From positions 3,410,001-3,474,000 of the forward strand of contig NZ_CP075584.1 of assembly GCF_027594785.1 (NCBI RefSeq): 64,000 bases of DNA, written 5' to 3'. Source of the DNA: Cryobacterium breve (GTDB lineage Bacteria; Actinomycetota; Actinomycetes; Actinomycetales; Microbacteriaceae). This document shows positions 8,911 to 21,185 of this stretch, piece after piece. The first letter of the stretch is position 1, and every line of letters begins with the position of its first letter. The notes beneath the pieces are model-generated. The model was not told the DNA's origin and ran no database searches. It saw only the letters and a list, made by a program, of their open reading frames with translations. Both the position numbers and the translations under genes were made by a program.

Positions 8911-10368
8911 TCAGTCCTCGTCGCTCGTGGCGCCGCCCTGCTGCGCCGCTGGTGCCGGGGTGCCTCCCGGTGCCGTGCCGGCAGACGGGGCATCGACGCG
9001 CGGACTGATGTTCTGGTTGACGCGGAAGACGTTTTCCGGGTCGTAGACGGCCTTCACCTCCGCGAGCCGCTCGTAGTTCGGGCCGTAGTTCTGCGCGATC
9101 CTGCCCTGGTCGTCGGCGTCCATGAAATTGATGTAGCCGCCGGGCTCTGCGAAGGGGTGCAGCGCCTCCCAGTACTCGCGCACCCAGCGGATGTTCGCCG
9201 CATTGTCCGCGGGATCGTGCCACATCCCGGCGATGACCGGCGCGAAGGCAACGTTCCGGTAGGCGAACGCCGTCGCCCCCGGCGCGACCCGCTGCACCGC
9301 CCCGTCGATCGGGTAGTAGTGGTTCGCGGACTCCATGCTCGGCACCCGGCTGCCGAAGTCGACGGCGACGCCCAGCGCGTCGTCGGTCAGGGAGGCGAGG
9401 AAGTCCGCCTTCCAGTACGCCTGCATGCCCTTGGGCAGCATCGGGTCGAACAGGCCGTTCAGCACGGGGTACGGGAGCGGCCCGACAAAGGAACCGGCGA
9501 CGGGCGCGGCGTCGAGGATCGGCTGCCAGCGCTTCTCGCCCTCGTCGAGGGGGCCGGTCCAGGCGCCGACGATGACGCAGACGGGCTTGCCGTGCCACTG
9601 CTCGGGCAGGAACGGCACCGGCGGTCCCTGGTGGAAGCCGAGGAACACGCCGAACTCCTCCGGGGCGTTCGCGATGAAGTCCCGGTAGAAGCGGCCGACG
9701 GTCTCGGCCTCCGCAGCGGGGTAGATCACCAGGCCCCCGTAGATCGTGTCGACCGGGTGCAGCCGGAATTCGAGAGAGGTGACGACTCCGAAGTTGCCGC
9801 CGCCGCCGCGCAGGGCCCAGAACAGGTCCGCGTTCTCGGTCTCACTCGCCACGAGGAACCGTCCGTCCGCGGTCACGACATCCGCCGAGAGCAGGTTGTC
9901 GCAGGACAGCCCGTATTGCCGGGAGAGGTACCCGATGCCGCCGCCGAGGGTGAGCCCGGACACGCCCGTCGAGCCGATGATGCCGCCGGTCGTGGCCAGG
10001 CCGAAGGCGTGGGTGGCGTGGTTGAAGTCCGCCCAGGTCGCCCCGGGCCCGGAACGTGCTGTCTCCGTGGCCGGATCGACCCGAACACCGGTCTGGGCCG
10101 TGAAATCAACGACGAGGCCACCGTCGACGGTGCCGAAGCCGGGGGCGCTGTGCCCTCCGCCGCGAACGGCGACGGGCAGTTCGTGTTCCCTGGCGAAGGC
10201 GACGCTCGTCATCACGTCGGCGACCTGCGAGGGCCTGACCACGACGGCCGGACGTTTGTCGATCATTCCGTTGTAGACGGCTCTCGCGTCGTCGTACCCC
10301 GGATCGTCCGGTCCGATCACGGATCCGCGGACGCGTTCACGCAGAGAGTCAAGGGTGAAGGACGCCAT
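8911..10368 (-). CDS. FAD-linked (BBE-type) oxidoreductase
   Basis: 485 residues. It belongs to the PCMH/berberine-bridge class of secreted or cytosolic flavin oxidases such as 6-hydroxy-D-nicotine oxidase and aclacinomycin oxidase. Visible landmarks: VVVRPSQVADVM and AVRGGGHSAPGFG (flavin-binding loop with the His that often carries FAD covalently), GLTLGGGIGYLSRQYGLSCD, LFWALRGGGGNFGVVT, and the C-terminal BBE motif YDPENVFRVNQNI. ATG 10368 is preceded by AAGGAGGA, a strong ribosome site, so the upstream in-frame ATG is not used. No signal peptide is seen. The substrate cannot be told from sequence. Confidence 0.85.
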   Translation of the reverse strand: MASFTLDSLRERVRGSVIGPDDPGYDDARAVYNGMIDKRPAVVVRPSQVADVMTSVAFAREHELPVAVRGGGHSAPGFGTVDGGLVVDFTAQTGVRVDPATETARSGPGATWADFNHATHAFGLATTGGIIGSTGVSGLTLGGGIGYLSRQYGLSCDNLLSADVVTADGRFLVASETENADLFWALRGGGGNFGVVTSLEFRLHPVDTIYGGLVIYPAAEAETVGRFYRDFIANAPEEFGVFLGFHQGPPVPFLPEQWHGKPVCVIVGAWTGPLDEGEKRWQPILDAAPVAGSFVGPLPYPVLNGLFDPMLPKGMQAYWKADFLASLTDDALGVAVDFGSRVPSMESANHYYPIDGAVQRVAPGATAFAYRNVAFAPVIAGMWHDPADNAANIRWVREYWEALHPFAEPGGYINFMDADDQGRIAQNYGPNYERLAEVKAVYDPENVFRVNQNISPRVDAPSAGTAPGGTPAPAAQQGGATSDED

Positions 10369-10490
10369 GATTCCTCCTTTGGACGGCATGCCCGGAACCC
10401 GTCCGAGCCCTCACGGCGTCCGTAGTACACCCGTCGCGAGTCGCGGTCAAGGCCCCGCAGAAGGTTGGGAACCAGGCCCGTCGTCAGTCC

Positions 10491-10991
10491 CTACTTCGTG
10501 CCGTCGACGACCGGCGACCACACGGCCCTGGCGCCGGAATCACCCACGACGACGACCGAGACTACGGATCCGACGCTCGTCAAAGCGACCGCGACAGCGA
10601 GTACGACCGTCAGGGCCGTACGGGTCCCCGCGGAGGGAATTCGTGCGCCGTACTTCTGCCCGGTCCCGAAATAGCGGAACCAGAGCCACTGGGCCGCAGC
10701 CACGAGGAACAGCCCGAAGATCCACGGCCGCACGGTCTCGCCGATGGCGACGTGCGCCCCGCTCAGCGCGGTCGGGGTGATGATCTGCGCCAGGGCCTCT
10801 CCGGCCTGCACGGTCAGCAGGGTCGCGCCGAGCGCGGCGAACGCGAGCAGCGGCGTGACGATTCCGAGCCGCCGCCGGGCGGCCGGCCAGACCAGGGTCA
10901 GGATCGTGCAGAGGGCGGCCAGCGGGATCAGGACCACGCTCGCGTGCACGAGCAGGGGGTGCAGGGGCAGCCCGGCGATCACCCAGTTCAT
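10491..10991 (-). CDS. DUF2231-type membrane protein
   Basis: 166 residues, four predicted membrane helices. The N-terminal GLPLHPLLVHASVVLIPLAA with two conserved His residues is the hallmark of DUF2231 membrane proteins, thought to bind heme or metal in some bacteria but without proven function. The second helix pair runs LLAFAALGATLLTVQAGEAL and TVVLAVAVALTSVGSVVSVV. It has its own short leader region and is not obviously coupled to its neighbours. Confidence 0.75.
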   Translation of the reverse strand: MNWVIAGLPLHPLLVHASVVLIPLAALCTILTLVWPAARRRLGIVTPLLAFAALGATLLTVQAGEALAQIITPTALSGAHVAIGETVRPWIFGLFLVAAAQWLWFRYFGTGQKYGARIPSAGTRTALTVVLAVAVALTSVGSVVSVVVVGDSGARAVWSPVVDGTK

Positions 10992-11103
10992 GCGGAAGCC
11001 ATCCGCTGGACGGACTCTGAATCGATTCGCCGTGGTTCTCTGATGATCGTGCCCTTCCTCGGGGTGGACGAGACCACCCTATCGGGCGGGCCGGTCACGC
11101 CGC

Positions 11104-11461
11104 TCAGCGGGACTGGCGGCGGCCCTTGGGCTTCGGCGCCCCCTTGACCGCGGGCGCCCGGCCCTGGCCCTTGGAGGCTTTCGCCTTCCCGCCGGCCTTC
11201 GCCTGGTTCTGCTTCTGGGGCGCAGCCGGTGCTGCGGGCTTCCGCACCACGGGACGCGCGACCTCGAGCAGGCTCGAGACCGGCGCTCGTCAGGGTGGGC
11301 ACGTCGTCGACGGTGACGAACAGCTCGCCGCCGACCTCCTCCTCGAGTTTGCGGATGGAGATCAGCAGGGTGGCGCGGGTCATGTTGAGGGTCTTCGCCG
11401 CGGCACCCCAGTTGGTGGCCTCGGCGGTCGTGACGAAACGCCGGAGCAGGGTGGTGTCCAC
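11104..11461 (-). CDS. Stand-alone LysR-type HTH protein with basic tail (frame break)
   Basis: About 118 residues after one correction. The N-terminal 65 residues are a LysR winged helix-turn-helix (LLRRFVTTAEATNWGAAAKT, MTRATLLISIRKLEEEVGG), but no LysR effector domain follows. Instead there is a Lys/Ala/Pro/Gln-rich tail (RKPAAPAAPQKQNQAKAGG, then KASKGQGRAPAVKG and PKPKGRRQSR). The frame is broken by an extra base at CAGGCTC 11269-11275 (sense GAGCCTG); correcting it converts a nonsense Arg/Gly tail into this basic tail and a stop at 11104. The GTG at 11461 opens the HTH domain. It may act as a small nucleoid-type DNA-binding protein; the role is unknown. Confidence 0.6.
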
Positions 11462-11553
11462 AAGAAAGCCCTTCGAACTGCCGTCGTGCCGGTCACGGGG
11501 CAGTAACAGGCTACGCGGTGCCGGGAGAACAGGCGCAATGAGACCATGGAGTA

Positions 11554-13246
11554 ATGACCGCAACGCTCGTGGCCAAGGGCCTCGCCGGCGGGTACGCGCA
11601 CCGTACCCTTTTCGACTCTCTCGACCTCACCGTCGCGCCCGGCGACGTCGTCGGGGTGGTCGGGGTCAACGGTTCCGGCAAGTCGACGCTGCTGCGGCTG
11701 CTCGCCGGCCGACTCGCCCCTCAGGCCGGCAGCGTCGGGCTCTCCCCGGCGGATGCCTTCGTCGGCTGGCTGCCGCAGGAACCGGACCGCACGCCCGGCG
11801 AATCGATCGCGGACTACATCGGCCGCCGAACCGGGTGCGCCGAAGCGAGCCGAGAGCTCGATGCCGCCGCCGCCCTGCTCGCGGGTGAGGCGCCCGTCGA
11901 TGATGGCACCGGCGGCGATGGCGCCGCCGGCGGTGGCCCAGACGACCGCGACCCCGGCGACGTCTACTCAGCAGCGCTCGACCGCTGGCTCGCAAGCGGC
12001 GCCGCCGACCTTGACGAGCGGATGCCCGCCCAACTCGCCGACCTCGGCCTCAGCCTCGCGGCCGACGCGGCGATGACCTCCCTCTCCGGTGGCCAGGCCG
12101 CCCGGGTGGGCCTCGCCGCCCTGCTGCTCAGCCGCTTCGACGTCGTGCTCCTCGACGAGCCGACCAACGACCTCGACCTCGACGGCCTCGAACGCCTCGA
12201 GGCGTTCGTGCAAGGGCTCAGGGGCGGGGTCGTGCTCGTCAGCCACGACCGGGAATTCCTGGCCCGCTGCGTCACCCGGGTGCTCGAACTCGACCTCGCC
12301 CAGGGCGCCAACCGGGTCTTCGGCGGCGGCTACGACTCCTACCTCGAGGAGCGCGAAACCGACCGGAGGCACAAGCGCGAACACTACGAGGAGTTCGCCG
12401 AGAAGAAGGCCGACCTCGTGGGCCGCGCCCGGGTGCAGCGGGAGTGGTCGAGCCAGGGCGTGCGCAACGCGATGAAGAAGTCGCCGGACAACGACAAGAT
12501 CCGGCGGAAGGCATCCGCTGAATCGAGCGAGAAGCAGGCGCAGAAGGTGCGACAGATGGAGAGCCGGATCAAGCGCCTCGACGAGGTCGAGGAACCGCGC
12601 AAGGAGTGGCAGCTCGACTTCACGATCGGCGAGGCGCCGCGGTCGGGCGCGGTCGTCGCGACCCTCAACGAGGCCGTGTTCCGCAGGGGCGGGTTCACCC
12701 TCGGGCCGGTGTCGCTCCAGGTGAACGCGGGGGAGCGGATCGGAATCACCGGGCCGAACGGGGCGGGCAAGACGACCCTGCTCGGCGCCCTCCTCGGCCG
12801 GTCGGCGCCCGACAGTGGCACGGCGAGCCTCGGAGCGAGCGTACGGATCGGCGAGATCGACCAGGCCAGATCACTCCTGCTCGGCTCGCGGCCGCTCGCC
12901 GAGGGCTTCGAAGAGCTCGTGCCCGACTTGTCGACCGCCGAGGTGCGCACCCTGCTTGCCAAGTTCGGGCTCAAGGCCGACCACGTCACCCGGCCGGTCG
13001 GCGAGCTGTCGCCGGGGGAGCGCACCCGCGCGGCCCTCGCCCTGCTCCAGGCCCGCGGCATCAATCTCCTTGTCCTCGACGAGCCGACGAACCACCTCGA
13101 CCTCGCCGCGATCGAGCAGGCTCGAGCAGGCCCTCGAGAGTTACGAGGGCACCCTCCTCCTGGTCACCCACGACCGGCGGATGCTGGCCACGGTCCACAC
13201 CGACCGGCACTGGAAGGTCGTCGCAGGCACCGTCACCGAATCCTGA
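11554..13246 (+). CDS. ABC-F family ATPase (ribosome-associated type; frame break)
   Basis: 563 residues after one correction, with two nucleotide-binding domains and no membrane segment, as in ABC-F proteins that act on the ribosome. NBD1: Walker A GVNGSGKST, signature LSGGQAARVGL, Walker B VVLLDEPTNDLD. The inter-domain linker is the charged helical arm rich in Lys/Arg/Glu. NBD2: GPNGAGKTT, LSPGERTRAALA, LLVLDEPTNHLD. An extra base at CAGGCTC 13117-13123 breaks the frame just after NBD2 Walker B; removal restores LEQALESYEGTLLLVTHDRR with the switch His and a stop at 13246. NBD1 has an extra Gly/Asp-rich insert before its signature. Whether it confers antibiotic resistance or acts in translation cannot be told. 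Confidence 0.85.
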
Positions 13247-13319
13247 GCGCCTGCTCCGCGCATCCACCCCGCCCGTCGTCGCCCCCACGTCGCCCGCGCG
13301 ACGACCGTCGGCGCACGAC

Positions 13320-13380
13320 CGCGAGAGCACACTTGTGGCCCTCAAACCCCCTCCTTAAGGGCACTTTTCGTACTCTCGCG
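13320..13380. repeat. Imperfect intergenic palindrome, CGCGAGAG-ended
   Basis: The element begins CGCGAGAGCAC and ends GTACTCTCGCG, with GTGGCCC and AGGGCAC facing each other inside. The outer 8 bp pair perfectly and the next bases partly. The right arm closely matches the arms of the palindrome at 19657-19720, so both seem to belong to one family. Genes on either side run in the same direction. Confidence 0.7.
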
Positions 13381-13449
13381 GGTGGGTGAGGGGAGCGGAT
13401 GTGCGGGGCGGGGGTTGGTGAGGCGGCGCGAGCGTGATTGGCTGGGCAC

Positions 13450-14053
13450 GTGACCACTCTGCCGATGTTTCCGCTGGGCGCCGTACTGTTTCCGCACATG
13501 CCGCTGCACCTGCGCGTCTTCGAGCAGCGTTACCTGATCATGATGGCGCGGGTGCTCGACGCCGATGCCGCGGTCTTCGGCGTCGTGCTGATCGAGCGCG
13601 GCCAGGAGGTCGGCGGCGGCGAGCACCGGTTCGGGATCGGGACGGTGGCCAGGATCACGCAGGCTCGAGGCGCCGGAAGGGTTCGTCGGCGTGGTCGCGC
13701 ACGGCGAGCAGCGCATCGAGGTGCTCGAATGGCTCGACGACGACCCGCATCCGCAGGCGAACGTCCGCGAGCTCGCCGAACTCGAATGGGACGACGAACT
13801 GTTCCCGCTGCGGGAACGCGCCGAACGGGTTGTGCGCCGGACGCTCGCGCTCGCGAGCGAATTCACCGAGCAGCCGTGGGATCCCGACGTCGAACTCTCC
13901 GGCGACCCGGCCGTCGCAGCCTGGCAGCTCGCGGCGATCGCACCGGTCGGGCCGCTCGACCAGGTCGAGTTGCTCCGGTCGGAGTCGATGGAGGCGCTGC
14001 TCCTGCGGGTCATCGAGGTCACCGAGGCCGCCGCGGACTCGTTCCGAGCGTGA
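13450..14053 (+). CDS. LON peptidase N-terminal (substrate-binding) domain protein (frame break)
   Basis: 200 residues after one correction. The N-terminal TTLPMFPLGAVLFPHMPLHL and LRVFEQRYLIMMARVL, then FGVVLIERGQEVGGG and GTVARITQ-LEAPEG, are typical of free-standing LON N-domains, widespread in bacteria and without ATPase or protease domains. Function unknown; a substrate-recognition or chaperone-like role is usually guessed. The extra base is in CAGGCTC 13660-13666. The GTG at 13450 begins the conserved sequence. A degenerate tandem repeat follows the stop. Confidence 0.75.
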
Positions 14054-14091
14054 TCAGGCCCGACTGACCAGGCCGAACCGATGAGGCCCGC

Positions 14092-14138
14092 CGTTCAGGC
14101 CCGCCCGTTCAGGCCCGCCCGTTCAGGCCCACCCGATC
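14092..14138. repeat. 14-bp tandem repeat CGTTCAGGCCCGCC
   Basis: Three near-identical copies, preceded by more diverged copies back to the LON gene's stop codon. The tract occupies the gap to the convergent hypothetical gene. Confidence 0.75.
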
Positions 14139-14164
14139 AGGCGGGCCCGAACCGGTCGGCCCGC

Positions 14165-14482
14165 TCAGCCGAGAGTGATCAGGCTGCGGCGCCGGATCGG
14201 GACGCCGAGCACCTTCTCGGTCCAGCGGACCTCGACGCGGCGATCGGCGGCATCCGGGTGCAACTGGGCGTTGAGGGCGATCGCCTGCGCGTTCGGCTCG
14301 ACGATCGTCGCCACGATGACTTCGTTCCAAGCCTGGAATGACTCGGGATCGACCGGGGTCACGCGGGCGTCGAACGCCGGAAGCCCGTGGGTCTTGTGCA
14401 GCTGCCACCAGGTGGTGCTGCGGCGGCTCGGGGTCCAGGCCTCCCGGCTGCGGTTCCGGGGGGCATCGACGGAGTAGTTCAT
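14165..14482 (-). CDS. Hypothetical protein, 105 aa
   Basis: Unrecognised soluble protein. The start MNYSVDAPRNRSREAWTPSR leads to WWQLHKTHGLPAFDARVTPV, SFQAWNEVIVATIVEPNAQ and VRWTEKVLGVPIRRRSLITL. ATG 14482 is preceded by GGCCCCC without a clear ribosome site. It is convergent with the LON gene, and its upstream gap holds the glycine riboswitch of the opposite strand. Confidence 0.5.
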   Translation of the reverse strand: MNYSVDAPRNRSREAWTPSRRSTTWWQLHKTHGLPAFDARVTPVDPESFQAWNEVIVATIVEPNAQAIALNAQLHPDAADRRVEVRWTEKVLGVPIRRRSLITLG

Positions 14483-14689
14483 GGGGGCCTTCGTTCGTTG
14501 CCGCTTGTGCGGGCACGCCACTGTAGCGCGACCCGGTGAACCGGACGGGTGGCCACACCGGGGCCCACAGACGCCTCCCGGACGACCGTCTTCGCACACG
14601 GCAGCGCGGAACCCCGGCTGCTAAGCTGCTCGCGAAGCGGTCGAGCCGGAACGGGCGCGCCGTCCAACTGAATACCGGGCCGATATGGC

Positions 14690-14885
14690 CGATGCGGGAG
14701 AGTCCGGCGCCCCGGCGGCCGGACACCGAAGGAGCAATCCTCCCCGACAATCTCTCAGGTACTCGTACCGCATCGGACTGGCCACTCTGAAAAGTAGTCG
14801 CAGCACAGTGCGGCTCGCCCATGGTGAAAGTCACGTCCCGACCAGGACGCGGCGAAGCTCTCAGGCCTGACGACAGAGGGGAGTT
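14690..14885 (+). promoter_or_regulatory. Tandem glycine riboswitch upstream of gcvT
   Basis: Two glycine aptamers in series. The first shows GCGGGAGAGTCCGGCGCCC, GACACCGAAGGAGCAA and CTCTCAGGTACTCGTACCGC, then CGGACTGG and the CACTCTGAAA end. The second shows ATGGTGAAAG, CGGCGAAGCTCTCAGGCCTG and GACAGAGGGGA. These are the signature loops of gcvT-type glycine riboswitches, which normally turn the cleavage genes on when glycine is high. It fills most of the 465-bp gap 14483-14947; I see nothing else firm in 14483-14689 apart from presumed promoter sequence. Confidence 0.92.
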
Positions 14886-14947
14886 CCCACGGGGTCTTTC
14901 GACCCCGAGAATCTCGCTCGGCCGCGGCCGACCTGCCTGGAGAACTC

Positions 14948-16069
<1,122 letters not shown>

Positions 16070-16075
<6 letters not shown>

Positions 16076-16128
16076 CCCCGCACGCCCTGACCCCGCACGC
16101 CCTGACCCCGCACGCCCTGACCCCGCGG
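16070..16128. repeat. 15-bp tandem repeat that includes the gcvT stop codon
   Basis: Four copies of GCCCTGACCCCGCAC run from the last sense codon of gcvT into the gap before gcvH. The first copy contains the gcvT stop TGA, and each copy repeats it. Confidence 0.9.
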
Positions 16129-16215
16129 GCATCCGCTCCGCTCAGTCCCGCCGGCGAATCCCGCCGGCACCCCACGCCAGACGCACTGCCCGTTGTTCCG
16201 CCGAAAGGACATCCC

Positions 16216-16587
16216 ATGACCGACCAGACCACCCTCCAGTACACCGCAGAACACGAGTGGGTGCTCATCGAGGGCGACACCGCCACCGTCGGCATCACGG
16301 CATACGCCGCCGAGAAGCTCGGTGACGTCGTCTTCGTCGAACTGCCCGCCGTCGGCACGGGCGTCATCGCCGGCTCGATCGTCGGCGAGATCGAATCCAC
16401 CAAGTCCGTCGGCGAGCTCTTCGCACCGGTCACCGGCACGGTCACCGCCACCAACGACGGCGTCGTCGACAGCCCCGAGCTCGTCAACAGCGACCCGTTC
16501 GGGGAGGGCTGGCTGATCAAGGTCACGTTCCTCGAGCTGCCGCCCCTCCTCAGCCACTCCGAATACTCAGCCCTCACCGGCGAATAA
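16216..16587 (+). CDS. gcvH: Glycine cleavage system H protein
   Basis: 123 residues. GcvH carries the lipoyl arm that shuttles the aminomethyl intermediate between GcvP, GcvT and dihydrolipoamide dehydrogenase. The lipoyl Lys is in [24 protein letters not shown] at the N-terminus and GEGWLIKV near the end are typical. The ATG follows GAAAGGACATCCC, a good ribosome site. It is followed by gcvP after 25 bp. Confidence 0.97.
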   Translation: MTDQTTLQYTAEHEWVLIEGDTATVGITAYAAEKLGDVVFVELPAVGTGVIAGSIVGEIESTKSVGELFAPVTGTVTATNDGVVDSPELVNSDPFGEGWLIKVTFLELPPLLSHSEYSALTGE

Positions 16588-16612
16588 CGCGACCGGAAGC
16601 AGGCAGCGCCAG

Positions 16613-19620
<3,008 letters not shown>

Positions 19621-19656
19621 CAGCATCCGCTGCGCCCTGACGCGTCCGTAGCCCGG

Positions 19657-19720
19657 CCGCGAGAGTACAGTTTTGGCCCTTTAAATCGTCGGTTTAGGGG
19701 CCAAAACTGTACTCTCGCGG
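19657..19720. repeat. 23-bp perfect inverted repeat between convergent genes
   Basis: Left arm 19657-19679 (CCGCGAGAGTACAGTTTTGG...) and right arm 19698-19720 (...CCAAAACTGTACTCTCGCGG) are exact reverse complements around an 18-nt loop containing AATCGTCGGTTT. It lies between the ends of gcvP and the convergent CPBP gene, so it may serve as a two-way terminator, but the arms are unusually long and share their ends with other palindromes in the window. Confidence 0.93.
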
Positions 19721-19782
19721 AAGGAAATCGGCGGTACTACGGACGGGGCGGGACGGGGACGGGCCGCGGGGGAGCGTGTGGG

Positions 19783-20556
19783 TCAGGTGGCGGGAGCCAG
19801 GAGGGCGGGCCACCAGGACAGCGCGAGGGGGTAGCCGACGAAGGAGACCACGTCGAGGATCGTGTGCGCCACGACGAGCGGCGCCGTGCGGCCCCAGCGG
19901 GTGTAGCACCACCCGAAGACGACGCCCATGGCGGCGTTGCCGACGAACGGTCCGATGCCCTGGTACAGGTGGTAGCTGCCGCGGAGAAGTGCGGATGCCG
20001 TGATGATCGTCCAGGTCGACCAGCCGAGTTCCCGGAGCCGGATGAACAGGTAGCCGACGACGATGAGTTCCTCGCTGAGCGCGGCGCGCACCGCGGAGAA
20101 CAGCAGGATCGGGATCGTCCACCAGAACGTGTCGATGGGGGAGGCGACGACCGCGACCGTGATGCCGAGCGCCCGCCCGGCGAGGTACAGGCCGAGGCCG
20201 GGGATGCCGATCGCGAGCACGAGCAGGATTCCCGCCGTGACGTCGCGCCCCGGCCGGGTCAGGTCGAAGCCGAGCCGCCGGAAACTGCTCGACCCGGGCC
20301 GCCAGAGCAGGTAGAGCACGAGGGCGACGGCGAAGAGCTCGAAGAAGATGCCGAGGAACTGGTAGGTGAAGTCGAGCCATTCCCGGGTCGACTGCGAGCC
20401 GTTGATGGTCGTCGACTGGTTGCCGAGCGGGGTCGTGTCGGTCAGGCGCGCGATGATCGACACGATCGAATAGACCGCGGATGCCCCGAGCGACAACCCG
20501 AGGACGATGACGACTTCCCAGGCCAGTCGCGCCCGGTTCAGGCTCCTGGCGGTCAC
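19783..20556 (-). CDS. CPBP (CAAX-like) intramembrane metalloprotease
   Basis: 257 residues with about seven to eight membrane helices. The family motifs are visible: motif 1 AALSEELIVVGYLFIRLREL (the Glu-Glu pair), motif 2 LLRGSYHLYQGIGPF (His), motif 3 VVAHTILDVVSF (His-x-x-x-Asp). CPBP proteins include CAAX prenyl proteases and bacteriocin self-immunity proteins; here the substrate is unknown. The GTG start at 20556 overlaps the stop of the DCC gene (GTGA), so the two genes are coupled. Confidence 0.85.
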   Translation of the reverse strand: MTARSLNRARLAWEVVIVLGLSLGASAVYSIVSIIARLTDTTPLGNQSTTINGSQSTREWLDFTYQFLGIFFELFAVALVLYLLWRPGSSSFRRLGFDLTRPGRDVTAGILLVLAIGIPGLGLYLAGRALGITVAVVASPIDTFWWTIPILLFSAVRAALSEELIVVGYLFIRLRELGWSTWTIITASALLRGSYHLYQGIGPFVGNAAMGVVFGWCYTRWGRTAPLVVAHTILDVVSFVGYPLALSWWPALLAPAT

Positions 20557-20948
20557 TCGGCCGCCTTCATCCGGCAGGCGGGGGTCCCGCCGGGCAGACG
20601 GTGCCGGTTGCGGGCCACGACGCGATAGCCGGCTTCCGCGGCCCACGACCACGGCGGCACGCTGCCGAGCCAGCCGAGAAAACGCAGCCCGGGAGCCGGC
20701 TGGTGGCGGAGCATGGTGGACACCGCTGCGGCCCCACCGTGACGGCGTCCCGCGGAGTCGACGAGCCAGACGCGGGAGCGGGCATCCGCTTCGGTGAGCC
20801 CGTACGCCGGGAGATCGGTCCACTGGTACGGCGAAGCGTCCGGCATCACGGGCAGCAGGCGGCGCATCCACCCGACGGCGGTCGTGCAGAATGCACAGTC
20901 ACCATCGAAGATGAGAAGTGACGCGCGCGCACGGGTAGCAGTAACCAT
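20553..20948 (-). CDS. DCC-family thiol-disulfide oxidoreductase-like protein
   Basis: 131 residues. LLIFDGDCAFCTTAVGWMRR has the DxDCxxC signature of the DCC (DUF393, YuxK-like) family, predicted thioredoxin-fold redox proteins. The rest, SRVWLVDSAGRRHGGAAAVS and WAAEAGYRVVARNRHRLPGG, is also typical. First gene of a two-gene unit with the CPBP protease. Faces the peptide transporter operon across a 237-bp control region. Confidence 0.85.
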   Translation of the reverse strand: MVTATRARASLLIFDGDCAFCTTAVGWMRRLLPVMPDASPYQWTDLPAYGLTEADARSRVWLVDSAGRRHGGAAAVSTMLRHQPAPGLRFLGWLGSVPPWSWAAEAGYRVVARNRHRLPGGTPACRMKAAE

Positions 20949-21033
20949 GGATCTATCCTCGCATCGATAAAAGCGTGGCGCGGCTGCGCGCGTTCCCCGC
21001 GCAATCGCGCGAGTTTCGGCGAAAGAAAGTCCG

Positions 21034-21055
21034 TTTGCGCAACGAATTTGCGCAA
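21034..21055. promoter_or_regulatory. Paired TTTGCGCAA boxes before the peptide transporter
   Basis: TTTGCGCAA occurs at 21034-21042 and 21047-21055, 13 bp apart centre to centre; each contains the palindrome TTGCGCAA. They lie in the divergent gap between the DCC gene and the binding-protein gene. A repressor or activator site is an inference from arrangement; the regulator is unknown. Confidence 0.4.
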
Positions 21056-21185
21056 GATGTTTCGTCGAGGTAACGATTCCATCCGCGATTGTGCTTTTGG
21101 CTCAGTGAATACTTAGGGTCGAAAGTATCTGAGGCGTCTTCGCGGTCCCGAATCGCGCGGCGTTTCCCTGCGCACTGGAGGAAAA

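Noticed and set aside
19657..19720. Attachment site of an integrated element
   Set aside because: There is no integrase, no tRNA gene and no second direct copy; the structure is an inverted repeat shared with other intergenic places.
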